IMG/VR virus record: IMGVR_UViG_3300044629_001167
Span: 1-49,410 of that record
Direction: 5' to 3' (one strand)
Source of the DNA: a virus
DNA: 49,410 nucleotides
Part shown: positions 32,584 to 41,728 of the stretch, piece by piece
Layout of the letters: every line of letters starts with the position of its first letter
Numbering within the stretch: the stretch's first letter is position 1
Notes under the pieces: generated by a model
The model's input: the letters and a program-made list of their open reading frames with translations, nothing else
The model's database searches: none
What the model was told of the DNA's origin: nothing
Program-made: the position numbers and the translations under genes

Positions 32584-33204
32584 ATGACAATATACTCTAA
32601 AAATACTGGTAGAAGTTTACCAAAAACACTAACAATGTTTCAGGGTGGATTGTTTATTGGAGCATTCTACCCCGGTCCTCCAATAACAAATACCAGTAGT
32701 GACTTATATGGAAATAAAAACACTGGTGCTCCGCGTTTATATAAAACATTTTCGGATGGCGAAGGAACAAAGAGTGGTTCATGGGGTATTATAATAAGTC
32801 CAGTTGATTATATTCCATCATCATACGCAAATTTTTATAATAAAAATGAACAATTTTTAAAACAATCATCATATGATGGATTGTATAATGTTGATACTCA
32901 ACTAAAATTTTACTTTAATATGAGAAGAAATTTTAAGTATGGTGGATACACGGACTGGTATATTCCGAGTGTAGATGAGCTTGCATTTATTTCAAATAAC
33001 TTACCTATAGGTTATTATATTTCAAGAGACTTCAATGCTTTTCAATCGAATGTTTATAGAAGTTCAACAATATCTTTACAAACTACAGTGCCATTTTTCT
33101 TTGCACAGTCATTTTCGAAAGATACATATGGTACTGTCGTGAATGTCAACGGAGAATCGGGTGACACTGGAATACGACCTATCAGAAGAATTGAAATATT
33201 ATAA
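32584..33204 (+). CDS. DUF1566/Lcl-like domain protein
   Basis: 206 aa. It consists almost entirely of the domain that ends the 1126-aa adhesin: WYIPSVDELAFISNNLP (about 122-138), a YRSSTIS strand and the ending GDTGIRPIRRIEIL. These are landmarks of DUF1566/Lcl lectin-like domains. An N-terminal segment MTIYSKNTGRSLPKTLTMF may attach to a partner. A stand-alone tip or trimeric adhesin head is plausible. No Shine-Dalgarno; a CTAAATA box ends six bases upstream. Confidence 0.65.
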   Translation: MTIYSKNTGRSLPKTLTMFQGGLFIGAFYPGPPITNTSSDLYGNKNTGAPRLYKTFSDGEGTKSGSWGIIISPVDYIPSSYANFYNKNEQFLKQSSYDGLYNVDTQLKFYFNMRRNFKYGGYTDWYIPSVDELAFISNNLPIGYYISRDFNAFQSNVYRSSTISLQTTVPFFFAQSFSKDTYGTVVNVNGESGDTGIRPIRRIEIL

Positions 33205-33213
33205 GGGGAAATT

Positions 33214-33798
33214 ATGGCTGATGAAGTGAAAAAACAAGGTTGTGGTTGCGGTAAAAAGAAAGAACAAACTGAACCAGCAAAAGAACAATTCAGGTCTGTT
33301 GTGAGCGAACAAAAGGGAACCACGGAAATAAAAAAAAACTTGACAATGGTTCAGAATTTCGCTTCAGCAATAGCTTCAAGAGGAATAACCAATAAAAAAA
33401 TAGCTCCCACCGAAAAAAGACTGCGTGTTTTGAGTTGTTTCGGAAATAGACACACAGGTGGACAACTTCCTCCCTGTGAGCATCTGAAGAATAGTTCGAC
33501 TGAAGGAAAATATTTCTGTGGTGGTTGTGGTTGCGGCGATAAACCAATGACTTGGTTGTTGGCAGAGGGAGATAGCTATTCTAAGCTAGATTATCCAAAA
33601 CTACACTGTCCCCTGAAAATGCCAGGATTCACAAATTATGAGAAATCGTCTCCAGACGAGGCTTTGCCTCCAATAACAAGACGATTTTACATTGAAAACA
33701 TGCCAATGGCTGAGGTAGAGAAGGTTTCTGTGACATCCCCGGAAGTTGCAGTAAATACAAATCAAGAAAATAAAAATCCTGAAGAACAAAAACAATAA
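33214..33798 (+). CDS. Cys-motif (zinc-ribbon-like) conserved phage protein
   Basis: 194 aa. N-terminal CGCGKKK and, at about 70-130, C...HTGGQLPPCEHL...YFCGGCGCGDKPM...KLHCPLKMPGF. The C...C...CGCG...CPL order matches a small Cys-rich protein recurrent in T4-like and other phages and should bind zinc. N- and C-terminal arms are charged and low-complexity. AAGGGG precedes the ATG. It sits between adhesins and the neck genes. Function unknown. Confidence 0.6.
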   Translation: MADEVKKQGCGCGKKKEQTEPAKEQFRSVVSEQKGTTEIKKNLTMVQNFASAIASRGITNKKIAPTEKRLRVLSCFGNRHTGGQLPPCEHLKNSSTEGKYFCGGCGCGDKPMTWLLAEGDSYSKLDYPKLHCPLKMPGFTNYEKSSPDEALPPITRRFYIENMPMAEVEKVSVTSPEVAVNTNQENKNPEEQKQ

Positions 33799-33801
33799 AT
33801 A
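33794..33801 (+). promoter_or_regulatory. Possible late promoter box AATAAATA
   Basis: AATAAATA spans the stop of the Cys-motif gene and lies 13 bases before the gp13 start. It may start the head-and-neck transcript; low information in AT-rich sequence. Confidence 0.35.
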
Positions 33802-33814
33802 ATTCCGGTGAACT

Positions 33815-34624
33815 ATGCCGGATATAAAATCAAGACAAGAATTAATCGAGTACGCTTTCCGAAAACTGGGTAAACCCGTTATCGACATAAATGTCGATTG
33901 GGAACAAGCCGAGGATCGTCTAGACGAGGCTCTGCAGCTCTTTGCTGAGAGGCACTTCGATGGAGTGATCGTTGGCTATCTCCCCTATACGGTCACTGAG
34001 GAGGACAATGCGAGGAGGTATATCAATACCGATAGCATAGGTCCTTTAAGTGGCATAACAGGGGATAGCCCATCGGGGAAGGATATCGTAAGTGTTGTAC
34101 GAATATTCCCATATGACCCATTGAGCATGTCAAACAGCATGTTTAATATCAAATACCAATGGGCATTGACTGATTATTTCCAGATAAACCGTGGTTTATA
34201 CGGTGTACAAGATTTACCAATTGCAAATTATGATTTAGCCATGCGTTATATTACACTGATGAATCAATACTTTTCTCCCGAGAAAAGCATCACATTTACA
34301 AAAACTATGAACAGAATTTATATAAACAGTGACTGGAGCACTGATATGAAAGCTGGTCAAAATTTGATGTTTGAAGCATACTTTGCACTTGATCCTGAAA
34401 AATTCCCAGAAATATACAACGATAGAATGCTGAAAAAATATTTTGTTCAGTTAATAAAAAGACAATGGGGACAAAATCTTTCCAAGTTTGAAAATGTCCA
34501 ATTGCCCGGCGGTGGAACTCTCAGGGGTGAAAAGATATATCTGGAAGCACAGGGAGAAATAGATCGAATTGAAGCAGAAATATTAACTGCATATGAAGGA
34601 CCCCCGTTCTTCCAGATGGGATAA
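33815..34624 (+). CDS. 13: Neck protein gp13
   Basis: 269 aa (T4 gp13 is about 309). SRQELIEYAFRKLGKPVIDI followed by VDWEQAEDRLDEALQLFAE at the N-terminus and RQWGQNLSKFENVQLPGGGT near the C-terminus are hallmark regions of T4-type gp13, and the protein ends in an EIDRIEAEI helix. gp13 with gp14 forms the neck that closes the filled head and attaches the tail. Immediately followed by gp14, as in T4. CCGGTGAA upstream may serve as the ribosome site. Confidence 0.88.
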   Translation: MPDIKSRQELIEYAFRKLGKPVIDINVDWEQAEDRLDEALQLFAERHFDGVIVGYLPYTVTEEDNARRYINTDSIGPLSGITGDSPSGKDIVSVVRIFPYDPLSMSNSMFNIKYQWALTDYFQINRGLYGVQDLPIANYDLAMRYITLMNQYFSPEKSITFTKTMNRIYINSDWSTDMKAGQNLMFEAYFALDPEKFPEIYNDRMLKKYFVQLIKRQWGQNLSKFENVQLPGGGTLRGEKIYLEAQGEIDRIEAEILTAYEGPPFFQMG

Positions 34625-34626
34625 TC

Positions 34627-35559
34627 ATGGCAACCAATCCATTCTTCAATCAAAAATTTCCTGCAGAACAGAATCTAATAGAAGATCTTACAGTAGAAAC
34701 TATTAGAATGATGGGGCAAGATATGATTTATGTCCCCCGGGAAATGATCAGTGAAGATAAAATTTTTGGCGAAGCTGGTAAATATAAATTTAAAGATGCA
34801 TTTCCAATTGAAATGTATATTGAATCGGTAAATGGATTTGAAGGCCAAGAAGATATTATGTCTAAATTTGGAATTCAAGTCAAAGATAAAGTTACTTTGG
34901 TTGTAGCCAGAAAAAGATTCGAAAAAGAAGTATCAGAAAAAAGAACAGATATAAAAAGACCAAGAGAAGGAGATTTAATTTATTTCCCCCTCAGTAACGG
35001 TCTATTTGAAATAAATTTTACAGAGCATGAAAATCCATTTTATGTTCTTGGTAAATTATATGTTTACAAGTTGACATGTGAACTGTTTACTTATGACCAT
35101 TCAATTATGGATACTGGTGTAACCGAAATAGATGCTCTTGAAGATGAAAGTCACAGAAAGACTGTGGAAATGATTCTTACTGGTATTACTGGAATATCGG
35201 CAGTGTCGTTCTACGAAGGGGAAACTGCTGGTCAATACAATATAGTTCCGGGACAAACCGGTGTGGTTGGAAATACACTAATTGCACAAGGAACAGTGGT
35301 CAATTACGATGCATCCTCGAAGAGATTGTCCATAACTACTGATGATACATTCATAACCTCACAAACAACGATAATCAAGGGAATGGATTCAAATGCAAGA
35401 TGGTACTTGTTTGGCTTGACTGCATCAAACACCCTAATTCCCAAGAATGCAGTAACAGAAGAAAATTATGGTGATAATGATATTACATCACTGAAAGCGA
35501 AAAAGGATGATATTATTAGCTATTGCGAAACTGATCCTTTTTCTGAAGGGAAATTTTAG
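34627..35559 (+). CDS. 14: Neck protein gp14
   Basis: 310 aa. NPFFNQKFPAEQNLIEDLTV, ETIRMMGQDMIYVPREM and DKIFGEAGKYKFKDAFPIEM match T4-type gp14 neck proteins; T4 gp14 is 256 aa, and the extra length is in a beta-rich insertion (about 190-280: GETAGQYNIVPGQTGVVG). It acts with gp13 at the head-tail junction. Starts three bases after gp13. The terminator protein gp15, which follows gp14 in T4, is not present here: only seven bases separate gp14 from gp16. Confidence 0.88.
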   Translation: MATNPFFNQKFPAEQNLIEDLTVETIRMMGQDMIYVPREMISEDKIFGEAGKYKFKDAFPIEMYIESVNGFEGQEDIMSKFGIQVKDKVTLVVARKRFEKEVSEKRTDIKRPREGDLIYFPLSNGLFEINFTEHENPFYVLGKLYVYKLTCELFTYDHSIMDTGVTEIDALEDESHRKTVEMILTGITGISAVSFYEGETAGQYNIVPGQTGVVGNTLIAQGTVVNYDASSKRLSITTDDTFITSQTTIIKGMDSNARWYLFGLTASNTLIPKNAVTEENYGDNDITSLKAKKDDIISYCETDPFSEGKF

Positions 35560-35566
35560 GTGAAAC

Positions 35567-36004
35567 ATGACATTCGAAAAAATAAGTGAGTCCTTGGGTA
35601 TTCCATTCGTATCTGAGAAAAAAGAAGAAACAAATATAACTAAAATAGAAATTGACCAATCTAAGCAATTAGAAGTAGATTTTCAACAAGTCCGAAAAAA
35701 TTTAAAAACTTTAGTATCCACGGGCGAAGATGCAATTCAAGGAATATTGAAAGTTGCTCAAGAGGGGGATTCTCCGAGAGCATATGAAGTTGCTGCCGCG
35801 ATGATAAAAACCGTATCCGAAGTCAATAAAGACATAATTGAAATGCATCATAAAATGAAACAAATTGAAAAACCAAATGTGATAGAAAAAAATACAACCA
35901 ACAATTCAATATATGTTGGCTCTACTTCTGATCTACAGGATTTGATAAACACAACAAGAAGTAGAAAAAAAGTCTTAAAGGATGATTCTACAGAAAATGG
36001 CTAA
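35567..36004 (+). CDS. 16: Terminase small subunit gp16
   Basis: 145 aa (T4 gp16 is 164). Helical, acidic-to-basic, with VDFQQVRKNLKTLVSTGEDA and YEVAAAMIKTVSEVNKDIIE (about 85-105) forming the central helices seen in T4-type small terminases. It regulates packaging by the large subunit, whose gene overlaps its end. TTAGGTG precedes the ATG. Identification relies on pattern and its position between gp14 and gp17. Confidence 0.8.
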   Translation: MTFEKISESLGIPFVSEKKEETNITKIEIDQSKQLEVDFQQVRKNLKTLVSTGEDAIQGILKVAQEGDSPRAYEVAAAMIKTVSEVNKDIIEMHHKMKQIEKPNVIEKNTTNNSIYVGSTSDLQDLINTTRSRKKVLKDDSTENG

Positions 36005-37664
36005 AAGATCTCTACATGGCTATCGTGATAATGTTAATCTAAAACCACACGGAGTAAAAATTGATTTTACTCCAGAACAAGTTGAAGAATATGTTAAATG
36101 TGGTTCTGATCCGATGTACTTTGCGAAAAAGTATATTAAGGCAGTGTCATTGAATGAGGGATTGATTCCATATCATCCATATCCATATCAAGAAAAAATT
36201 ATTAAAACAATACACGAAAATAGATTCGTGATATGCAAACTCCCTCGCCAGAGTGGAAAAACTTTGACCATGTGTGCTTATTTGCTTTGGGTAGTGTTAT
36301 TTAATCAAGACATGAATGTTGCGGTACTGGCAAATAAAAAAACTATAGCATATGAAATTTTAGATAGAATTAAAAATGCATATCAATATGTTCCAAAATG
36401 GCTCCAGCAAGGAGTCATGGAATGGAATAAGGGATCTATTGTTTTGGAAAATGGATCGAGGATAATATCATCCGCAACAAGCTCCTCCGCAGTGCGTGGT
36501 CTATCGGTAAATATCATATATTTGGACGAATTTGCCCACATTCCAAATAACATAGCGGAAGACTTTTTTTCCAGCGTGTATCCCACCATTTCAGCAGGAA
36601 AAGATACAAAAGTATTGATAACCAGCACCCCAAAAGGATTAAACAAATTTTATAGCCTCTGGAAAGGTGCGACCCGCAAACCCGGAGAAGAAGGGAAAAA
36701 TGAATTTATTCCCATCGAAGTTTCTTGGAGAGATGTACCAAAATATCCAGGTGGTCCTCTCCGAGACAATGTATGGATGAAGGAAACGATTGCAAATACT
36801 AGTGAAGAGCAGTTTAATCAAGAATATAATACAGAGTTCTTAGGATCTACAAATACGCTCATATCGACATCAAAATTAAGCCAATTGACATGGGACACCC
36901 CTATAAAGAAAACAAAAGATGGGTTATGGATTTATGAACAGCCCAAACCCGGTCATATTTACTCAATGACAGTCGATGTCGCTAGAGGATTGGGTAAAGA
37001 TTATAGCACCTTTATTGTTTTTGACTCTTCTGTTTCCCCTTACAAAATAGTCGCTAAGTTTAGAAATAATATAATTCCTCCCTTGGTTTATCCAAATATA
37101 ATAGAATCCGTTGCCAGACTGTACAACGATGCGTGGATATTAGTAGAAACAAATGACATCGGTGGTCAGGTTGTAGATATTTTACATCATGAGTTAGAAT
37201 ATGAAAATATTGTAACTACTGTGTCCAAGGGTAGAAAAGGACAGGTTGTTAGCGGAGGATTTGGTCGCGGAAACAAATTAATGGGAATTAAAACTACCCA
37301 GTCTATTAAAAAGACTGGATGCTCCATTCTCAAAAACCTAGTTGAGCACGAAAGACTTATAATAAATGACATACATATTATTGAAGAATTGATGACATTC
37401 GTAGCCCATGCCGAAGTGCAATGGAAAGCAGAGGATGGACATACGGATGACTTGGTGATGTGCCTAATATTCTTTGCTTGGTTGTGTCGCCAGTCATATT
37501 TTAAAGATATGACCGCAATAGACATACGAAAAGGAATGTTTGATGAGGAATTACAAGAACTTGAAAACGATTTGACCCCCTTTGGATTCATTTCTTCTCA
37601 TAATAATGGGGAGGAAGATACTATTTTGGATGACGATGGTATATGGAAATCTGCAAAAAAGTAA
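35997..37664 (+). CDS. 17: Terminase large subunit gp17 (packaging ATPase/nuclease)
   Basis: 555 aa from ATG 35997; ATG 35982 (five codons longer) abuts an AAGG sequence and is the alternative. Walker A LPRQSGKT (K88, T89), Walker B NIIYLDEFAH (D177, E178) and the coupling TSTPKG motif (about 208) form the ATPase. The nuclease domain begins at TVDVARGLGKDYS (D327) and includes HTDDLVMCLIFFAW near 482. It drives ATP-powered DNA translocation into the prohead and cuts concatemers. Overlaps gp16 by eight bases. Length is a little under T4 gp17 (610). Confidence 0.93.
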   Translation: MAKRSLHGYRDNVNLKPHGVKIDFTPEQVEEYVKCGSDPMYFAKKYIKAVSLNEGLIPYHPYPYQEKIIKTIHENRFVICKLPRQSGKTLTMCAYLLWVVLFNQDMNVAVLANKKTIAYEILDRIKNAYQYVPKWLQQGVMEWNKGSIVLENGSRIISSATSSSAVRGLSVNIIYLDEFAHIPNNIAEDFFSSVYPTISAGKDTKVLITSTPKGLNKFYSLWKGATRKPGEEGKNEFIPIEVSWRDVPKYPGGPLRDNVWMKETIANTSEEQFNQEYNTEFLGSTNTLISTSKLSQLTWDTPIKKTKDGLWIYEQPKPGHIYSMTVDVARGLGKDYSTFIVFDSSVSPYKIVAKFRNNIIPPLVYPNIIESVARLYNDAWILVETNDIGGQVVDILHHELEYENIVTTVSKGRKGQVVSGGFGRGNKLMGIKTTQSIKKTGCSILKNLVEHERLIINDIHIIEELMTFVAHAEVQWKAEDGHTDDLVMCLIFFAWLCRQSYFKDMTAIDIRKGMFDEELQELENDLTPFGFISSHNNGEEDTILDDDGIWKSAKK

Positions 37665-37669
37665 AAAAA

Positions 37670-37676
37670 CTAAATA
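37670..37676 (+). promoter_or_regulatory. Late promoter box CTAAATA upstream of the sheath gene
   Basis: CTAAATA lies six bases past the terminase stop and 26 before the sheath ATG; GAAGGAG in between is a strong ribosome site. Consistent with high late expression of sheath and tube. Confidence 0.5.
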
Positions 37677-37702
37677 TTCAAGAATAAATCGAAGGAGATA
37701 AA

Positions 37703-39016
37703 ATGGCAGCACCAAATGTTACAATTAAAATTGCCGACGAGAGTTTTATAGCCTCTGGATCTGAAAATATTTCAAATACCGTAGGCGCAGCATTTTCTCA
37801 ATTAAGTAATAATTTACTAATTTTATTGGGAACAACCGCAGAAATAAATGCTGGTTATATGTCAATTGATTCTTTACCTATCTGGGTTAACAAATACAAC
37901 ACTGTATTTGGTGCATATGCAGGTAAAACTGCCAGTGGAGCAGCAGATAGCCCCTTCAAGGGAATTCCTGCTGGACTAACTGGCGTTACCCTTTCGGATG
38001 TAAAGAGTGCATATGCCAGTGCCAGTACAATTCTAGCTGATGGTAAAATTTTTAATGGAATAACTGGATCTGCTGCCACTCAATGGTGGAGTGTTGCCAA
38101 CTTCTTACAGTACGGTGGTTTACTGTTCTTGGGTGGAAGTTACGGTACAACATATACCGCATTGGCAAATCCTTTGATGGAAAAAACAACTTTTAATGAT
38201 ATTGATGTTGTTTTTGCTCTAGATTCAACCGCTGCACAAGCAACTGCCGTAGAAGCAATTGTTGCTGCTAGAGAATATGATTGCATCGGTGTGGTAGGAG
38301 CAAGTGGTTCCTTGTCCGGTTATGCTGGTATTTGCGGAGATATTGCTGGAATTAGCATGCAAGTTGCCACCAATATTTACACAAGAGCATCTGGTTTGGG
38401 TAAGTATGGTGTTTGTGTGTATGGCGATAAGATCCATTTGGGACTCGATCTTAATGAAGATCAAACAGTAAGAACTCCTATCGTTCCTGATGTTGCTGGA
38501 TGTATCTGCAGAACAGATAGAGATTATGCTCCTTGGTGGTCTCCTGCTGGATTTGCCAGAGGTAGAATACTTAATCTTATCAGATTGGCTGATCAACCTA
38601 GCGTAGCAAATCAAAATATTCTCTATGATAATAAGATCAATTATGCACTTACAATCCCGGGAGAAGGCACTTTCCTTATGGGTGACAAGACCATGGAAAC
38701 TAGCACTTCCTCATTCTCAAGAATAAATGTAAGCAGATTGTTCGTATATCTCGTAAATACAATTGGTCCTCTCGCAAAGAGATTCCTATTTGAATTCAAT
38801 GATGACACAACCAGAACTCTTTTCAGAACTTCTGTTGACGGAATACTGAGAACCATTCAATCACAAAGAGGTATAACAGAATACCAAATCATTTGTGACG
38901 AAACCAACAATCCTGCGTCTGTTGTTGATGCCAACGAATTCGTAGCCGATATCTTAGTGAAACCGGCAAAGAGCATTAATTACATCACAATCAGATTCAC
39001 AAATCAAAACACCTAA
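37703..39016 (+). CDS. 18: Tail sheath protein gp18
   Basis: 437 aa, clearly shorter than T4 gp18 (659). The C-terminal region (TRTLFRTSVDGILRTIQSQR, then FVADILVKPAKSINYITIRF) is the conserved sheath core whose arm weaves neighbouring subunits together; YAPWWSPAGFARGRI is also typical (about 273). The missing length lies in the surface domains. It contracts to drive the tail tube into the cell. GAAGGAG precedes the start; followed by gp19 as in T4. Confidence 0.88.
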   Translation: MAAPNVTIKIADESFIASGSENISNTVGAAFSQLSNNLLILLGTTAEINAGYMSIDSLPIWVNKYNTVFGAYAGKTASGAADSPFKGIPAGLTGVTLSDVKSAYASASTILADGKIFNGITGSAATQWWSVANFLQYGGLLFLGGSYGTTYTALANPLMEKTTFNDIDVVFALDSTAAQATAVEAIVAAREYDCIGVVGASGSLSGYAGICGDIAGISMQVATNIYTRASGLGKYGVCVYGDKIHLGLDLNEDQTVRTPIVPDVAGCICRTDRDYAPWWSPAGFARGRILNLIRLADQPSVANQNILYDNKINYALTIPGEGTFLMGDKTMETSTSSFSRINVSRLFVYLVNTIGPLAKRFLFEFNDDTTRTLFRTSVDGILRTIQSQRGITEYQIICDETNNPASVVDANEFVADILVKPAKSINYITIRFTNQNT

Positions 39017-39034
39017 ACTTTCAAGGGGTAAAAA

Positions 39035-39670
39035 ATGGCTAATCAGCATTCAATATCAGAATTTATAGACGGTTTTAATGGTGGATTAAGACCTAATAGA
39101 TTTTACATCTCAATAGGACCGGTTGCTGGTGTCAATCCTCCTCAAGTTAATGCAGGAGATCCAGCTAGTCAAGTTGCACAAGGTAATTTTCAAGCTTTAA
39201 ATCCGATAACAGCAGCATCAAATCGTCTCGCTGGTAATGCAGGGGCTTGGATATACCATGTTCGTTCTGCATCTTTACCCGCTTCTACACTCACTACCAT
39301 TCCTGTTCCATACAGAGGTAGAGTTTTTAAAATGCCGGGAGTAAGAACTTACGGTACATGGGAAATGTCTGTTCTCGATGACAAAAAGCATGGAGGATAC
39401 AAATTCTTCAGCGAATGGTCAAATAAAATCAATGGCCATTTAGATAACAGCACTTCTGGACAAGCTCTAGATATGACCGATTTGATGACAGACATAACCG
39501 TTTTCCAATTAGGATTGAACGGAAATGATGTTGTTAAGACCTCGGTACTCAAAAGAGCATGGTGCTCAAATGTTGGTCAAATATCGTTCGACATGGAAAA
39601 TAACGAAAATATAATAACTTTCTCGGTACAGATAGAATTCAGTGAGATGGATTACGCTTATAACGGATAA
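39035..39670 (+). CDS. 19: Tail tube protein gp19
   Basis: 211 aa (T4 gp19 is 163). SISEFIDGFNGGLRPNRFYI at the N-terminus, HVRSASLPASTLTTIPVPYR and GRVFKMPGVRTYGTWEMSVL (about 70-110) are typical tube residues, and DNEN-like MENNENIITFSVQIEFSEMD ends the protein. Extra residues lie in the N-terminal loop (about 30-65). It forms the inner tube through which DNA passes. Strong AAGGGG site. Follows the sheath. Confidence 0.88.
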   Translation: MANQHSISEFIDGFNGGLRPNRFYISIGPVAGVNPPQVNAGDPASQVAQGNFQALNPITAASNRLAGNAGAWIYHVRSASLPASTLTTIPVPYRGRVFKMPGVRTYGTWEMSVLDDKKHGGYKFFSEWSNKINGHLDNSTSGQALDMTDLMTDITVFQLGLNGNDVVKTSVLKRAWCSNVGQISFDMENNENIITFSVQIEFSEMDYAYNG

Positions 39671-39689
39671 TTAAATCCAAAGGAATTTT

Positions 39690-41273
39690 ATGGCTATTTT
39701 AGATATATTGGGATTTAATATTGGGAGAAAAAGACCAGACGGAACATCTGAACTTTCACCCCCACAACCTCAAGTAATACCCCCTGATAAGGTAGATGGT
39801 GCGTATTTAATAGAAACCGGAGGAGTCCAAGGATCTTTAGTGGACTTCTCCGGTTCTGTTCGTGATGAAAACCAACTCATACAGCAATATAGATCAATGG
39901 CAATATATTCTGAAGTGGATAAGGCTATTGATGATATCGTAAATGATGCCATAGTTCCTGGTTTAGATAAAAAACCGGTTAAAGTAAATTTAGATAATGT
40001 CCAGTTATCGGATGTTATTAAGAATAAAATTTACTCTGAATTTAATGGCATATTAAGCATGTTGGATTTTAATAATAAAGGTTATGATATATTTCGCAAA
40101 TGGTACATCGACAGTAAAATATATTATTATATTCAAATAGATCCAACAAATCCACAAGCTGGTATCCTCGATCTTTTACCTATAGATCCAATAAAGATTA
40201 AAAAGGTAAGAAAAATAGAGAAGGAAAGAAAAAGAATAGATCCAAATGTAAATGTAGTTGTTCCTGTCATGAAAAAGATGGAGGAATACTATGTTTACAT
40301 CGATACCGATCGTGATGCTCTTATTCCTACAGCTCCGACAGGAATCAAATTCTCTGTCGATACCATTTGTTATGTTCACTCTGGTATTGTAGATTCAGCC
40401 ACAAAAAGAGTGGTAGGATACCTTCAAAAGGCTATTAGACCGCTAAACATGTTAAGACAACTGGAAGATTCGGTTGTTATTTACAGAATAGCAAGAGCCC
40501 CTGAAAGAAGAATATTTTATGTGGATGTTGGTAATTTGCCAAAAGCAAAAGCTGAGCAATATGTTCGTGATATTATGAACAGGTATCGTAATAAGATAAT
40601 TTACGATCCATCAACCGGACAAATACGAGATGATCGTAATTTCCAATCGATGCTTGAAGATTTCTGGATGCCCCGTAGAGAAGGTGCAAGAGGAACTGAA
40701 GTAGACACACTTAGCTCAGGCTCTAACTTGGGTGAAATGACCGATGTCGAATACTTCCAAAAGAAGCTATGGCAGGCTTTAAATGTTCCTCTTACTCGAA
40801 TGTTACCCGAAACCGGGTTCAATATGGGAAGAGCAACAGAGATAACCCGTGATGAAGTAAAATTTTATAAATTTATAGATAGACTTAGAAATAGATTTTC
40901 TATATTATTTTTAAATCTTTTGCGAACACAATTGTTATTGAAGGGAATCATAAGTGAAGACGATTGGCAGACAATCAATCAAGACATCGCTTTCACTTAC
41001 AATAGAGATTCATATTTTGATGAATTGAAAGAGACAGAAATTTTGAAGGACAGAATGGATATTCTTGCTACTGTAGATCCATTTGTTGGAAGATACTTCT
41101 CAGAAGAATATATCAGAAAATATCTTCTCAAACAAGACGATCAAGACATCATCCGAATGAATATAGAAATGAATAATGAAGCGCAACTGAAGCAGCAAAT
41201 GATGATGCAACAACAAATCGCACAACAACAAATGGGCATGGGTCAACAGGAACAGCAAGGGGAACAGAAGTAA
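39690..41273 (+). CDS. 20: Portal vertex protein gp20
   Basis: 527 aa (T4 gp20 is 524). FSGSVRDENQLIQQYRSMAI, EVDKAIDDIVNDAIV and the long helical region KAEQYVRDIMNRYRNKIIYD are hallmarks of the T4 portal, as is MLEDFWMPRREGARGTEVDT (about 325) and FNMGRATEITRDEVKFYKFI. The dodecameric portal nucleates the prohead and is the DNA channel. A Gln/Met-rich tail (QMMMQQQIAQQQMG) ends it. Coupled by TAATG to the next gene. Confidence 0.93.
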   Translation: MAILDILGFNIGRKRPDGTSELSPPQPQVIPPDKVDGAYLIETGGVQGSLVDFSGSVRDENQLIQQYRSMAIYSEVDKAIDDIVNDAIVPGLDKKPVKVNLDNVQLSDVIKNKIYSEFNGILSMLDFNNKGYDIFRKWYIDSKIYYYIQIDPTNPQAGILDLLPIDPIKIKKVRKIEKERKRIDPNVNVVVPVMKKMEEYYVYIDTDRDALIPTAPTGIKFSVDTICYVHSGIVDSATKRVVGYLQKAIRPLNMLRQLEDSVVIYRIARAPERRIFYVDVGNLPKAKAEQYVRDIMNRYRNKIIYDPSTGQIRDDRNFQSMLEDFWMPRREGARGTEVDTLSSGSNLGEMTDVEYFQKKLWQALNVPLTRMLPETGFNMGRATEITRDEVKFYKFIDRLRNRFSILFLNLLRTQLLLKGIISEDDWQTINQDIAFTYNRDSYFDELKETEILKDRMDILATVDPFVGRYFSEEYIRKYLLKQDDQDIIRMNIEMNNEAQLKQQMMMQQQIAQQQMGMGQQEQQGEQK

Positions 41274-41728
41274 TGGAACTGGCTTTAAATAAAATAATCG
41301 AAAGCATAACCACAAGTCCTAAACAGATTTTTTGTACTAATTTGAAAGAAAATTTAGTAAAAAGAATGAAAGAAAAGGTAGCAGAAAAATATAAAACTGC
41401 TATTAGGGAATATGCCAATTCCGAGATTGTTTCTTTACCAGAAGAACCAATTAATCCTAAAAAAATCACTGAAGCAAAACAAGCAGACACAGGAATAATC
41501 GGCAGTCTAAAAGAATCCTATTTTAATGAAAAAACAATTATTCATAGATTCAGAGACGGAAATACCGTTGCAATTACATGTGAAGATGCCAATTATTTAA
41601 TTAAAATGCATGATAATCTAAATATAATTAATCAAGAAAAAATGAGAAAACTGATGTCTGAATCTTTTACCGAATACAATAAAATTTTAAAATTTTCAAA
41701 AAAACACACTGAAAGGAATGTCGGATGA
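41273..41728 (+). CDS. Putative prohead core protein (gp67/68 position)
   Basis: 151 aa. MELALNKIIESIT at the start contains I-I-E|S at 8-10, consistent with gp21 processing. The body is Lys/Glu-rich and helical (LVKRMKEKVAEKYKTAIREY). It lies between portal and protease where T4 has the small core proteins gp67 and gp68, which are cleaved during head maturation. Sequence alone does not prove homology. The start overlaps gp20 by one base and the stop overlaps the next ATG (ATGA). Confidence 0.6.
   Translation: MELALNKIIESITTSPKQIFCTNLKENLVKRMKEKVAEKYKTAIREYANSEIVSLPEEPINPKKITEAKQADTGIIGSLKESYFNEKTIIHRFRDGNTVAITCEDANYLIKMHDNLNIINQEKMRKLMSESFTEYNKILKFSKKHTERNVG

Noticed and set aside
22494-33204. 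Diversity-generating retroelement acting on the lectin-like adhesins
   Set aside because: No reverse transcriptase gene and no near-identical template/variable repeat pair with adenine-specific changes were seen in the window.
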